From NCBI GenBank assembly GCA_029782365.1, contig JAKOUW010000009.1, positions 186,001 to 250,000 on the forward strand: a DNA stretch of 64,000 nt. Reading direction: 5' to 3'. Under the pieces are notes generated by a model, which made no database searches, was not told the origin of the DNA, and was given only the letters and a program-made list of their open reading frames with translations. Below, piece after piece: positions 1-8,917 of the stretch. Origin of the DNA: Chloroflexota bacterium (GTDB lineage: Bacteria; Chloroflexota; Anaerolineae; Anaerolineales; UBA4823). Position 1 is the stretch's first letter; every line of letters starts with the position of its first letter. The position numbers and the translations under genes are program-made.

Positions 1-693
1 GCCCTTAGCAGGGTTGTTCAACTGCTTGGCAACGGCGAAGAAATCATCCACTGAAGTGCCGTATTCAGGCGCGTTCAGGTTGGCGGCTTCGTAGAGATCC
101 TGGTTGACAAAGTAGCCCATGATAAACTGTCCGGCTGGCAGAGCCAGAGTCTTGCCGGAGTAGGTGAAGGCGTCTTTCAATGCCTGGGGAATGAGCTTCC
201 AATCGGCATCATCCTTGGTGATATCGCTTAAATCGGCGAGCCAGCCATTTTGCACATACAACGGAACGTTGTTCGCCATGAAAACATCAGGCAGTTGGCC
301 TTTGGCGGCGTAACCGGTCAAGACAGCATCCCAGCCACCTTCAGCAGACATATCCACAAATTGGATCGTTACATTGGGGTGGGTTTCGGTATAGACATGC
401 ACCATTTGCCGCTCCATATTGTTTTCAGCGGCGGTGCCCAGGTTCCAGTTCGCATAGCGCAGAGTCACTGGTTGAGGTGCGGGGGTATTGGTTGGCGGAA
501 CGGCTGTCGGTGTGGGTGGAACTTCCGTCGCGGTGGGCGCAGTTGTCGCGGTAGGTTGGGGCGGTGGTTGGGTCGCTGCTGGGGGTTGGGTTGGAGCCTC
601 AGTGGGCGCCGGTGTGGGCGTCGCGCAGCCAGCAAGGCCGAGCACGAAGGTAGCGATGATCATCAGGCTGATCAGTTTGGATAAAATTTTCAT
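1..693 (-). CDS. Sugar ABC transporter substrate-binding lipoprotein (partial)
   Basis: I translated this directly from the minus strand; 231 codons are present and the C-terminus lies off the window. The protein starts MKILSKLISLMIIA and has a lipobox LAGC with the lipidated Cys at residue 23. A Pro/Thr-rich linker of about 50 residues follows, then a family 1 extracellular solute-binding fold (LRYANWNLG near the start, LPDVFMANN, and MGYFVNQDLYEAAN about residue 190). The role is to capture an oligosaccharide or sugar outside the membrane for an ABC importer whose permeases should lie further left. GGAGAG precedes the ATG. It follows the GH94 phosphorylase in the same direction, which suggests uptake followed by phosphorolysis of a beta-glucoside. 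The substrate cannot be read from the sequence. Confidence 0.88.
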   Translation of the reverse strand, partial: MKILSKLISLMIIATFVLGLAGCATPTPAPTEAPTQPPAATQPPPQPTATTAPTATEVPPTPTAVPPTNTPAPQPVTLRYANWNLGTAAENNMERQMVHVYTETHPNVTIQFVDMSAEGGWDAVLTGYAAKGQLPDVFMANNVPLYVQNGWLADLSDITKDDADWKLIPQALKDAFTYSGKTLALPAGQFIMGYFVNQDLYEAANLNAPEYGTSVDDFFAVAKQLNNPAKG

Positions 694-746
694 ATTTCTC
701 TCCTCTATAGGTTTAGTGATTTAATCCCAAATATACACACGGGTTG

Positions 747-795
747 TTTCGTATTGGCTATCTCGATACGTGCCTCCTTTCGATTCGATACGAAA
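747..795 (-). promoter_or_regulatory. Repeated CGTAT/ATACG half-sites between phosphorylase and binding protein
   Basis: The 120-base gap holds TTTCGTAT (747-754) and its inverse ATACGAAA (788-795), plus two direct copies of TCGATACG (763-770 and 785-792) spaced 22 bases apart. This could be an operator cluster for a separate promoter of the binding-protein gene, or an intercistronic hairpin that sets different mRNA levels. No T-run follows. Confidence 0.3.
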
Positions 796-813
796 ATTAC
801 AATTTTACTCATT

Positions 814-3234
814 TCAGGATTTCCCCATAATGATATCGACTGTATGGGTTTGCCCCTCGGGAAAGGCCGGAATCAACTGACCCACCAGTTTCGCACCATC
901 CACTGTAATCGATTTAATGCCTCGATTGACTCTTTCTGGATTGGATACTTTTATTGTATACAAGGAATTGCGGAATTTCCGGGTTACAATGAACCCAGGC
1001 CAGGAGGATGGAATAGAAGGGTCGATATAAATTCCATCTGCTTGTGGGCGAATGCCGAGGATCCAATGCGTGGCCACCCGGTGCAGCCACTGCGCAGAAC
1101 CGGTGTACCAGGTCCAACCGCCGCGCCCATAATATTCCGAGATCGGCCCATCCACATTGCCAGGTGTGACATACGGTTCGGCTTTATAGGCCTCGATATC
1201 CGCACTGCGGTTAGGCGGGCAAATTTTCTGATAAGCCTCGTAAGCCAATTCCGGCTGGCCAGCCAGGGTGTATGCCCAGACAGACCAGGTAGCAGCGTGC
1301 GTGTACACACCGCCGTTTTCGCGCAGGCCGGGCGCGTAGCGGGTAACATAACCGATATCCGGGCGCGGCTGGGTGAATGCCGGGTAATTGAGCAGTGTAC
1401 CGTAATCTTTTAACAAGTAATGGGTCACGGCATCCATAGCAGTTACGACGCGCTGTTCATCCGCCGCTCCACTGATCACCGCCCAGTTGTTCGGCATCAA
1501 GAAGATTTGGCCCTCTGCATTCGCTTTCGAGCCTAAGAGCAGCCCATTATCGGTTGTGGCCATCAGGTACCATTCGCCATCCCACCCATGTTTATTGAGC
1601 GCCTCTTTCAGGCTCTGACGGACAACTTCGCAGCGATCGGCAAAAGCCTGGTCAGAGTATCGCTGGGTGATAGGTATGAAATTACCCAGGATCATATACA
1701 AGAATTCTGCAACCCAGAAGCTTTCTCCCTTCATCAGGTTGCCCACGGCGCTCAGGCCATCGTTCCAATCGTGGTCACCCATCAGTGGAATGCCCCTGGG
1801 CGAGAAGCGCGAGAAAGACCGCTCGATGGCGCGTTTACAGTGCTCATAAATAGTCTCTGGGCCGCCGTTTAGAAAAGGAACTTTTTCATCCAGGATCGTG
1901 AAATCAGCTGTTTCTTTGAGATAGGCGTCCAGGATGAACGGCAGCCAGAGCAAATCGTCGGAACAGTTGGTGCGAGGGCCGCCGCCGCGAATCGAGAACC
2001 ACCAGTGATAGACATCCCCCTCGGAGAACTGGTTGGCGGCGTGCAGCAAGAGCTGCTTGCGAGCATATTCTGGTTCGCTGATCAAAAAAATCTGGCTGTC
2101 CTGCAGCTGGTCGCGGAAACCGATCCCGGCCGAGACCTGATACAAAGCCGATTTACCCCACAACCGGCAGGATATAGCCTGGTATTTCAACCAATAGTTG
2201 GTCATGAAATTAAGCGCCTCATCTGGCGTCTCAACTTTTTCAGTATCGACAAAACGCGACCAGAAGGCTTTAACATCCAGCAAGGCCTGGGCTGCAGCGG
2301 CTGGTGAGGTGTATTGGGCAGCCAGGGCAGCGGCATCTTCGTGGGTATACTGGTTTTCCAGCGAGCTCCCTGCCGGCCCATCGGCGGCGGCGCCCAGGGC
2401 GAAGACCACCGTTTTCGATTCACCGGGCCCCAGCTCGACTTCAATCTGTAGGGCAGCAATCGCATCGGTAAAGCGACCAGTCCGCCCTGACAGGCAGGGC
2501 TCTGCCATTGCCCGAGGTTGATCATCGTTGCGATACATACCGATGAATGTTTCTTTGTCACAGTCGAAAGATTTCAACGGCTCACTGGCTGCCATAAAGG
2601 CGGTGAAAGGCCAGTCGATGTTGTTGTGGCGGCCGCGTTCATCAGGAAAACCCCACAGGTACTTGCGGGCGTAAACTGTGCCAGCCGCAGAATCTGCAGA
2701 AGTATCGATAAATAACTTGTGGAATTCACGGTGCTCATCGGGTGAAAAGCCCAACAGCCACTCGGCATAAGAGGTGACATCCAACAGGCGCGAGTCAGCA
2801 CTGCGATTCGTCAGCTTGAGCTCAAAAATTTCAACCGGATCTTTCGCGGCGACAAATACGGTGAGCTGGCTTTCGATATCTTCCACTTGTTGGATGAACC
2901 GGGAGTAACCTATTCCGTGTACGACAGAATAAGATGTGTAGGGATGCATCACCGGCTTATAAGCCGCTGACCAAAAAATATTTCGCTTAAGATCGCGGAT
3001 ATAAAAATATTTTCCCCAATTATCTTTAATTAAATCCTGAAAAGAACGCGTGATGCGGTTTTGGCCTGCATTGCCTCGCCAGCTGTAACCCGAACCTGTC
3101 TGCGAGATCATCATACCGTAATCGCCGTTGCTGATCACATTTCCCCATGGCCTCGGAGTCAGCGGAGTGGTGATGATATATTCTCTGCCATCTTCTGAAA
3201 AATACCCGTATGCACTCTCGAATTTTCGCTGCAT
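814..3234 (-). CDS. GH94 family glycoside phosphorylase (cellobiose/cellodextrin phosphorylase-like)
   Basis: About 806 residues, typical of single-chain GH94 enzymes. The N-terminal region (RPWGNVISNGDYGMMISQ, then SWRGNAGQNRIT) is the beta-sandwich of the family, followed by the helical barrel. GDHDWNDGLSAVG carries the conserved general-acid Asp. The enzyme should cleave a beta-linked disaccharide or oligosaccharide with phosphate, giving glucose-1-phosphate in the cytoplasm. There is no signal peptide, which agrees with intracellular action after uptake. A start nine codons upstream (3261) is possible, but GAGGGA lies 5 bases before the ATG at 3234, so I prefer that. The binding protein follows in the same direction. 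Bond specificity (beta-1,2, 1,3 or 1,4) is not determined. Confidence 0.88.
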   Translation of the reverse strand: MQRKFESAYGYFSEDGREYIITTPLTPRPWGNVISNGDYGMMISQTGSGYSWRGNAGQNRITRSFQDLIKDNWGKYFYIRDLKRNIFWSAAYKPVMHPYTSYSVVHGIGYSRFIQQVEDIESQLTVFVAAKDPVEIFELKLTNRSADSRLLDVTSYAEWLLGFSPDEHREFHKLFIDTSADSAAGTVYARKYLWGFPDERGRHNNIDWPFTAFMAASEPLKSFDCDKETFIGMYRNDDQPRAMAEPCLSGRTGRFTDAIAALQIEVELGPGESKTVVFALGAAADGPAGSSLENQYTHEDAAALAAQYTSPAAAAQALLDVKAFWSRFVDTEKVETPDEALNFMTNYWLKYQAISCRLWGKSALYQVSAGIGFRDQLQDSQIFLISEPEYARKQLLLHAANQFSEGDVYHWWFSIRGGGPRTNCSDDLLWLPFILDAYLKETADFTILDEKVPFLNGGPETIYEHCKRAIERSFSRFSPRGIPLMGDHDWNDGLSAVGNLMKGESFWVAEFLYMILGNFIPITQRYSDQAFADRCEVVRQSLKEALNKHGWDGEWYLMATTDNGLLLGSKANAEGQIFLMPNNWAVISGAADEQRVVTAMDAVTHYLLKDYGTLLNYPAFTQPRPDIGYVTRYAPGLRENGGVYTHAATWSVWAYTLAGQPELAYEAYQKICPPNRSADIEAYKAEPYVTPGNVDGPISEYYGRGGWTWYTGSAQWLHRVATHWILGIRPQADGIYIDPSIPSSWPGFIVTRKFRNSLYTIKVSNPERVNRGIKSITVDGAKLVGQLIPAFPEGQTHTVDIIMGKS

Positions 3235-3305
3235 GCTTCCCTCAGAGAAGGTGGTTATCAAATAATATTAGAACTATTCAAATGGAGCCGTTATTTAGCC
3301 AAAAG

Positions 3306-3321
3306 AGTGAAACGTTTCACT
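3306..3321. promoter_or_regulatory. LacI-family operator upstream of the GH94 gene
   Basis: AGTGAAACGTTTCACT is a perfect 16-bp palindrome with the central CG step and AAACGTTT core typical of LacI/CcpA-type operators. It lies 72 bases before the phosphorylase start in the divergent region shared with the MarR gene. No LacI gene is in the window, so the regulator probably lies elsewhere, perhaps left of the window with the transporter. Confidence 0.65.
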
Positions 3322-3451
3322 ACTTAAAATTATGATATCTTTCTCTTTATTTGTCAAGATGTTTTAAAACAAATAGTAATTTTCTCATATTCCTAAACAC
3401 GATTTGAGCCGTATATTTCTGAAAAAGGGTCGTCAATTATCCAGGATGGTT

Positions 3452-3479
3452 TTGCATTTGAAGCAGACAGGTGTATAAT
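3452..3479 (+). promoter_or_regulatory. Promoter of the MarR-MFS operon
   Basis: TTGCAT (3452-3457) and a perfect TATAAT (3474-3479) are separated by 16 bases. Transcription would start near 3486, inside the palindrome at 3484-3502, so a repressor bound there would block initiation. Confidence 0.7.
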
Positions 3480-3483
3480 TTCA

Positions 3484-3502
3484 CTTTCTAATTATTAGAA
3501 AG
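3484..3502. promoter_or_regulatory. Perfect 19-bp palindrome, probable MarR operator
   Basis: CTTTCTAATTATTAGAAAG is fully symmetric around base 3493. It covers the expected transcription start and runs into the ribosome-binding AGAAAGG (3498-3504) of the MarR gene. This is the usual layout of autorepression in the MarR family. The assignment to this MarR protein is inferred from position. Confidence 0.65.
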
Positions 3503-3512
3503 GCTAAGCAAT

Positions 3513-3947
3513 ATGGCGGATCAATTACCTTTATGCGCTCGTGAGCTTATGGAAACAGCCCCTAAGATTGTTCAGGCCATCCGGGTTGAAATGCGCCAGG
3601 GACGCGGCTCAAGTCTCTCCATTCCACAGTTTCGCACACTGCGCTTCATCCAGGTCAACGCTCCAACAACCCTGTCCAGCCTGGCAGAAAACCTGGGTCT
3701 CACACTACCCTCCACTTCAAAGCTGGTGGATGGCCTGGTCAGGCAGGAGCTGGTTGTGCGTCATGAATCTGCTAATGATCGGCGCTGTTTGGCGTTATCG
3801 CTGACGCCTGCCGGAGAGTCGATCGTCAACTCGGCGCGCAGTGCGGCACAGGCCAGCCTGGCTCAAACGCTGAGCCGTCTTTCTACATCAGAGCTAAATA
3901 CGGTCCACCAAGCAATGGAGCTTCTCCAACCACTCTTCAGGGCATAA
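3513..3947 (+). CDS. MarR family transcriptional regulator
   Basis: 144 residues, normal MarR length. The winged helix lies around residues 35-100: LRFIQVNAPTTLSSLAENLG, then LTLPSTSKLVDGLV as recognition helix, and HESANDRRCLALSLTPAG as wing with the conserved DxR. Flanking helices form the dimer interface. The MFS exporter begins 28 bases downstream on the same strand, so this is probably its ligand-responsive repressor. A strong promoter and a perfect palindrome lie directly upstream. The ligand is unknown; many MarR-MFS pairs respond to phenolic or lipophilic compounds. Confidence 0.9.
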   Translation: MADQLPLCARELMETAPKIVQAIRVEMRQGRGSSLSIPQFRTLRFIQVNAPTTLSSLAENLGLTLPSTSKLVDGLVRQELVVRHESANDRRCLALSLTPAGESIVNSARSAAQASLAQTLSRLSTSELNTVHQAMELLQPLFRA

Positions 3948-3975
3948 GCAGGGTCGCCAGGAGCAGGAATACTTT

Positions 3976-5247
3976 ATGAGAGAACCATCACGGGTTGATG
4001 CACAAAACAACGAGTCCACTGCTGGGCGTCGCCTGGTCACCGGCCAGACTTTTTCTGCGATGCGACATCGCAATTTTCAGCTTTATTTTGGCGGCCAATT
4101 AATATCGAATATCGGCACCTGGATGCAGATCATTGCTCAGAGCTGGGTGGTTTACCAGTTAGGGCATTCTGAGGTAACTTTAGGGCTGGTCGCCTTTGCT
4201 TCAGCAGTCCCATCCCTGTTAATTACACCCTGGGGAGGTGTGGTGGTTGATCGGATGTCGCGCCGCATGCTGTTGGTTTTAACCCAGACCGGCGCAATGC
4301 TATTGGCTTTTGTACTGGCCTGGCTTACTTTTGCCGGTATTGCCCAGGAGTGGCATATCATCGTCTTATCCGCTTTATTAGGGATTGTGAATGCGTTCGA
4401 TGCGCCCGCCCGGCAAGCGTTCGTCCCAGAAATGGTTGGCAAAGAAGATCTTTCAAACGCGATTGCCTTAAATTCGATGATGTTCAACAGCGCTCGTGTT
4501 CTGGGGCCAGCCTTGAGTGGGTTCCTGTTGGCGATCATTGGCGCCGCCTGGTGTTTTACATTAAATGGCATTTCTTTTCTGGCTGTCATCGTTGGTCTCT
4601 GGCTGATGAAATTGCCCGATCACAAGCCCACGCACAATCCTGCTTCTCCATGGCAGCAGCTTGTCAGCGGTGTAAAGTACACTGCCAATAACAGTGAAAT
4701 GTCCGGATTGATTCTATTGGCGCTGGTTTTTAGCTTCTTTGGCATCTCCTACTCTACTTTACTGCCAGCTTTCGTGGAAAAAGTCTTGCAACAAGGCGCT
4801 CTGGCGTATGGTTGGCTCAACGCCGCTGCTGGATTGGGGGCTGTGACCGGCGCTTTTATCCTGGCCCAAGGATATGGCTACGGCAGGCGCGGCAAACTGC
4901 TTGCGGTTGTCAATATCTTCTTCCCGATCATTTTGATCGGTTTTGCAGTAAACACCAACTTCCTAATCTCATTGCTCCTGGGTTACGGATTGGGCGTAGG
5001 CTTTATGGTACAGTTCACCACCATTAACACATTACTTCAAACTCGTGTAGAAGATATTTACCGCGGGCGGGTCATGGGGCTGTACACGATAACTTTTTTT
5101 GGATTTGCACCTTTTGGAAATCTGTTGATCGGAGCTTTAGGTGAAAAATTGGGCTTAGGACTCTCGATTATTGGCTTTGCCATATGCTCACTGGTTCTTT
5201 CGCGGTGGGTGTTAATCAAATATCCCGAAATTAATCAGCTTCCATGA
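3976..5247 (+). CDS. MFS transporter, MFS_3/EntS-like
   Basis: 423 residues with the alternating hydrophobic segments of a major facilitator protein. A cytoplasmic N-terminus of about 28 residues precedes FSAMRHRNFQLYFGGQLIS, the opening typical of the MFS_3 group (EntS-like exporters). The first cytoplasmic loop carries GGVVVDRMSRRMLLV, a variant of MFS motif A. DAPARQAFVPEMV after the fourth segment is also typical of this group. Proton-driven export of a small molecule is expected. It is in an operon with the MarR gene and convergent with the ABC genes that follow. Confidence 0.88.
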   Translation: MREPSRVDAQNNESTAGRRLVTGQTFSAMRHRNFQLYFGGQLISNIGTWMQIIAQSWVVYQLGHSEVTLGLVAFASAVPSLLITPWGGVVVDRMSRRMLLVLTQTGAMLLAFVLAWLTFAGIAQEWHIIVLSALLGIVNAFDAPARQAFVPEMVGKEDLSNAIALNSMMFNSARVLGPALSGFLLAIIGAAWCFTLNGISFLAVIVGLWLMKLPDHKPTHNPASPWQQLVSGVKYTANNSEMSGLILLALVFSFFGISYSTLLPAFVEKVLQQGALAYGWLNAAAGLGAVTGAFILAQGYGYGRRGKLLAVVNIFFPIILIGFAVNTNFLISLLLGYGLGVGFMVQFTTINTLLQTRVEDIYRGRVMGLYTITFFGFAPFGNLLIGALGEKLGLGLSIIGFAICSLVLSRWVLIKYPEINQLP

Positions 5248-5264
5248 GCCAGCTTGTGATGCAT

Positions 5265-5306
5265 AAAAAAACAGGGTGATTTTCGGTGCATACGAAAATC
5301 ACCCTG
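5265..5306 (-). terminator. Rho-independent terminator of the ABC-2 operon
   Basis: A perfect 14-bp stem CAGGGTGATTTTCG (5272-5285) pairs with 5293-5306 across a 7-base loop. Read on the minus strand, seven T follow (5271-5265). It ends the minus-strand operon that stops at 5333, and the stem may also stop transcripts from the MFS gene on the plus strand. Confidence 0.9.
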
Positions 5307-5332
5307 AGCATCTTTCGCTGCTAGAAACAACG

Positions 5333-6127
5333 TCAGATATAAAGATCGCGTTTGTTATAAATCCAATATGCTGACACCAGACTGACGGCAATGATCGCTG
5401 CCGAGATCAGCAAATATGTCCCGTCTAATTGGCGGGTGCGAAAGAGCTGACCCGCGTCAAAATACTTGAATGGCGAGAAATATTTTAGAAAGTCCAGGTT
5501 TTCCTGCATGCTCGAAGCGACCGACAAAAAGTAAGTCACGATAATGATACCCACAGCAGTTGAACCAGAGAGTTTATACTGTTTCATGGCGCAGCCCAAC
5601 AACAAACCGATAGCCAGGAATATCAATTCGATGGCCAACATGCCTTGCATCTCGAGGGATAGGAAATCAAAAAATGCCTGATCCGGTTTGTATGAGCGGA
5701 CAGCTACAAGCGACACTAACCAGGTGATCAGCATAAAAGCAATGCAGTTGATCAGGGCAGCCAGCGCTTTCGCCGTAATAACTCTGCTGCGAGAGACCGG
5801 CAGCACCAAGGCAAACTCGACCGTTTTGTTGCGCTCTTCTTTGGAGATAATCTCACTGCCCCACATCGCCGCAGCAATAGCGCCCATCAATCCAAAATAG
5901 ATGAACATGATGCCGTAAAAGCCGCTCAGTGTGGTCAGGTTGAAGGCGCGCATGTTTAACGCATCCAACATGGCAGGCGGCATGGCATCCAACATTTTTA
6001 ACATTTCGGGATCCCCAGCAAAAGCGGAAAACTTGGCCACCGCAATTACGGTCAGGAGAAAGATTATGAAGCTCCAAATCAAGAGTGATTTTAGGTTAGC
6101 TTTCAATTCACGCAAAAGGATGTTCAC
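5333..6127 (-). CDS. ABC-2 type transporter permease
   Basis: About 264 residues with six hydrophobic segments and the ABC-2 pattern: MNILLRELKANLKSLLIWS at the N-terminus, a long first loop, then SKEERNKTVEFALVLPVSR. The E-x-x-x-x-T-x-x-x-L-x-x-P-V-S-R stretch is the coupling helix typical of ABC-2 exporters. I chose the GTG at 6127 because AAGGAGG lies 6 bases upstream; a longer frame to 6178 would overlap the previous gene. It pairs with the permease just upstream (11-base gap) and the ATPase to form one exporter. The substrate is unknown. Confidence 0.85.
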   Translation of the reverse strand: MNILLRELKANLKSLLIWSFIIFLLTVIAVAKFSAFAGDPEMLKMLDAMPPAMLDALNMRAFNLTTLSGFYGIMFIYFGLMGAIAAAMWGSEIISKEERNKTVEFALVLPVSRSRVITAKALAALINCIAFMLITWLVSLVAVRSYKPDQAFFDFLSLEMQGMLAIELIFLAIGLLLGCAMKQYKLSGSTAVGIIIVTYFLSVASSMQENLDFLKYFSPFKYFDAGQLFRTRQLDGTYLLISAAIIAVSLVSAYWIYNKRDLYI

Positions 6128-6138
6128 TGTACGCCTCC

Positions 6139-6948
6139 TTACGAAACCGCCGGGATGTCGCGGCGAATATACAACCAATAACTGACTGCCAGAGACACCA
6201 GGCTGACTGCCACGTTAAGCAGCACCAGCGGCATATTATATGCGCTGTGCTTGACAATCGCTGCCGCGTCAAGGTGTTTAAATGGTGTCAGCAGTTCCAG
6301 GGCGACGTCGCCAAACACACCGCTGAATCCATTCAGCACATACGCCCCAAAGCCCAGGCCGAGCGCGTAGGGCGTCACGCTGCGCAAGCGTTTCACCAGG
6401 AGTGAGATAATCAGCCCGATACTCAGGAAAAAGACCTGGAAGATGATGATACTGGCCAGCAGCAAAACCAGAGTCCCCGGTTCATAGGCGCGCCCCTCTC
6501 CAAACAGGGCAATTGCCGCGAAGCTGACCACCCATACCACCAGGTTGGTGATGGTGAGGCTGGTCAGAGCCGCCAGCAGTTTGCTAGTCATTACCTGGGC
6601 CCGGCTGACAGGCTTGCTGAGCAAGAAATCGGCGGTTAACTCGCTCTCCTCAATTGAAACCAGCCCAAAACCATACGTGCTGGCCTGGATGGACAGGCAA
6701 AGCTGTACAAAAATAAAGATGAAACTGTAAAAACCAAGCACGGTCGCCAGGTCCATGTTATCCAGGCCAAAAGCCGCGCGCAGTTCCGCCGGGTAGCGGG
6801 CCAACAGTTCGTTCATCAGGGTCGCCTGGTCGGAAAAAACCGGGAACAATGAGAAGAAGAAAGCGACGAGCACGACCAGGGCGAGCGACCAGGTGAGTAC
6901 CGATTTCATGCGCATGCGAAATTCGTGTAGGTAAATGTTCTTGTTCAT
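6139..6948 (-). CDS. ABC-2 type transporter permease
   Basis: 269 residues, about six transmembrane segments. The N-terminus MNKNIYLHEFRMRMKSVLTWS and SIEESELTADFLLSKPVSRAQ closely parallel the next permease, so the two form a heterodimeric pair. It starts 8 bases after the ATPase stop. The order ATPase, permease, permease on one strand ending at a strong terminator makes this a self-contained exporter operon. Confidence 0.85.
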   Translation of the reverse strand: MNKNIYLHEFRMRMKSVLTWSLALVVLVAFFFSLFPVFSDQATLMNELLARYPAELRAAFGLDNMDLATVLGFYSFIFIFVQLCLSIQASTYGFGLVSIEESELTADFLLSKPVSRAQVMTSKLLAALTSLTITNLVVWVVSFAAIALFGEGRAYEPGTLVLLLASIIIFQVFFLSIGLIISLLVKRLRSVTPYALGLGFGAYVLNGFSGVFGDVALELLTPFKHLDAAAIVKHSAYNMPLVLLNVAVSLVSLAVSYWLYIRRDIPAVS

Positions 6949-6956
6949 TTGTGTGC

Positions 6957-7829
6957 CTACTCGTAGTAATGCATGAAGATCTCTTCCAGGGTTGGCTCTT
7001 CGATCGTCACATCCGACACCTGGATGGCGCTCACCTTCTGCAGCAAGGTGTTAATCTCACCCTTGTAAAAGAAGTACACACTGCCATCTTCGGTCTGTAG
7101 ATTAGTCACCCCAGGCAGGTTGAAGGTCTCCGGGTTGAGCCCTTCGGCTGAAACGCGCACTTTTTTGTAATTGTTTTGCTGCAATGTGCGGATGTTCGAG
7201 ACCTCCACAAGTTTGCCTTCGCGAATGATGCCTACCCGGGTGCACAGGCGCTGGACCTCGCCCAAGATATGTGAGGAGAAGAAAACTGTCACCCCCCGGG
7301 CATTTTCCTCGCGGATTAAGTTGAAGAACTTGCGCTGCATAAGCGGGTCCAGGCCAGCTGTTGGCTCATCCAGGAAGAGCAGTTTGGGGCTGTGCAGCAG
7401 ACCCTGCACAATGCCGACTTTCTTTTTATTGCCATAAGACAGGTCACTGATCCGGCGGTTCATCTCCAATTCCATGATTTCCGACAGATCGTGCATGCGT
7501 TTATCGCAGTCACAGTTGTAAAAACTGGCTGAATACTTCAGCAAATCGATGACTTTCATCCCTTCGTAATAATAAACCTCCGAGGGCAGGTAGCCTATAG
7601 TACGCCGGATCTCCGGGCCATTGGTCACCACATCCTTTCCAAATATAGCGGCGCTGCCGCTGGTTGGATGGATCAGGGATAACAGCAGGCGGATGGTGGT
7701 GGATTTCCCGGCGCCGTTTGGGCCGATGAAGCCAAAGATCTCGCCTTCTTCCACGTCAAATGAAACATCCACGATGCCACGGGCTTTGCCGTAATACTTG
7801 GTCAGCTTTGAAACTTCGATTATGCTCAT
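6957..7829 (-). CDS. ABC transporter ATP-binding protein
   Basis: 290 residues. Walker A GPNGAGKSTT is near residue 38, Walker B LLFLDEPTAGLDP near 153, and the switch His is in FFSSHILGE. The ABC signature is LSYGNKKKVG in place of LSGGQ, a variant common in the CcmA/YtrB type. An accessory domain of about 80 residues follows. AGGAG stands 7 bases before the ATG. It energises the two downstream permeases. Function by family: drug, peptide or lipid export; the substrate cannot be told. Confidence 0.92.
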   Translation of the reverse strand: MSIIEVSKLTKYYGKARGIVDVSFDVEEGEIFGFIGPNGAGKSTTIRLLLSLIHPTSGSAAIFGKDVVTNGPEIRRTIGYLPSEVYYYEGMKVIDLLKYSASFYNCDCDKRMHDLSEIMELEMNRRISDLSYGNKKKVGIVQGLLHSPKLLFLDEPTAGLDPLMQRKFFNLIREENARGVTVFFSSHILGEVQRLCTRVGIIREGKLVEVSNIRTLQQNNYKKVRVSAEGLNPETFNLPGVTNLQTEDGSVYFFYKGEINTLLQKVSAIQVSDVTIEEPTLEEIFMHYYE

Positions 7830-7949
7830 CGATTTGCTCCTGTGAAAATATGATCATGGCGCTGCGAAAAGGCCAACAGGCACACCAGAGCGCCTCTGCG
7901 AGCCTGAACAGGGGGAATAGTCGGCTTACGACATCCCACCCCAATATTT

Positions 7950-7978
7950 AGTTTATTACCAGAGGTAATTTAAGTCAA
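7950..7978 (-). promoter_or_regulatory. Promoter of the ABC-2 operon with an internal palindrome
   Basis: On the minus strand TTGACT (7978-7973) and TAAACT (7955-7950) are 17 bases apart. The spacer contains ATTACC AGA GGTAAT (7955-7969), arms of 6 bp around 3 bases, a plausible operator between -35 and -10. No regulator gene is adjacent, so what binds it is unknown. Confidence 0.5.
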
Positions 7979-8011
7979 CAAAAGGCGGTGTCAAGAACAG
8001 TTCGGAAGAGT

Positions 8012-8917
8012 TTATTCCAGGAATGCCTTTTCAAACTCCCAACACTCAGGTCCGGTTTGAAAGCCGAGCGATTCTCCCAGGCGCCGCACTGCCTGATTGC
8101 CTGTTTCTGTCCAAAGAATGATGTGCTGTATCCCTCGTTGCGCTTGTTTACGGAACTGCTCTGCCAACAGCCAGCGGCCAATCCCCCTGCGCCGGTAATC
8201 CGGTTCAACGCCCAGCCATTCGACGGTGCACCAGGATGAATACCCGGGGCAGGCCGAAAAGTGCGGTGGGATTCCCCAGGCAGAGCACTCGCCGACTAAC
8301 GCATCACCGGAATGCAGCCCAAGGTCCCATTCTATTGTGCTGTTATTTTCATTCCAGGTAGCAGTGAACGATGAAGGTAACACAGGCTGGTTGATCATCG
8401 GCGGATCAACGGCGCTGGTGAGAAGAATCCATTGGCTGCCGCGGACAAAACCGGCCTGCTGCAGCGCCCGGATTACATGCGGCCATTCAGCCGAGACTCC
8501 CAGCCAACCGACTCCAAAACAAAAGCGGCCCGTTAAGATTCGCTCGACGCCGGTGGCGCGTGCCCGCTTTAAAATTTCATCCACCAGCAATTTTAATTCT
8601 CCAGGATGGCCTGGCTCGCCAACCAGCCAAAACAGCACACTGGCATTGTTGAGCGCAGGTGGAGTCTCACCGAAAACTGGTGTTCCCCACTGCGCCGCGG
8701 CGACCAGATGGTCGTCCACGAGCATACACAGGGTTTCCAACGTAAATTCCGCGCGCTGCTCCGGAAAATGCATTCCCCACAGTTCAGGCGCACTTTGGAT
8801 GGTTTGGGAAACCTGGTGTTCAGTCATTACCCAGCCAGGTGGGATATTCTTAATGTGCGAATTTACCAACCTGGTCAGATCTGGGAGGAAATCAAGGGAA
8901 TATCGGATGAACTGCAT
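8012..8917 (-). CDS. GNAT acetyltransferase, double-domain type
   Basis: 301 residues, twice the usual GNAT length. The C-terminal domain holds motif A with VEWLGVEPDYRRRGIGRWLL (Q/R-x-x-G-x-G/A, acetyl-CoA pyrophosphate site) and WTETGNQAVRRLGESLGF as motif B. The N-terminal half (residues 1-150) has a degenerate GNAT-like pattern and probably a structural role. The acetyl acceptor is unknown. It is followed on the minus strand by the ABC-2 operon, but a promoter in between makes co-transcription unlikely. Confidence 0.8.
   Translation of the reverse strand: MQFIRYSLDFLPDLTRLVNSHIKNIPPGWVMTEHQVSQTIQSAPELWGMHFPEQRAEFTLETLCMLVDDHLVAAAQWGTPVFGETPPALNNASVLFWLVGEPGHPGELKLLVDEILKRARATGVERILTGRFCFGVGWLGVSAEWPHVIRALQQAGFVRGSQWILLTSAVDPPMINQPVLPSSFTATWNENNSTIEWDLGLHSGDALVGECSAWGIPPHFSACPGYSSWCTVEWLGVEPDYRRRGIGRWLLAEQFRKQAQRGIQHIILWTETGNQAVRRLGESLGFQTGPECWEFEKAFLE

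Noticed and set aside
488-724. Gly/Val-rich frame on the plus strand
   Set aside because: It is the complement of the Pro/Thr linker of the binding lipoprotein.
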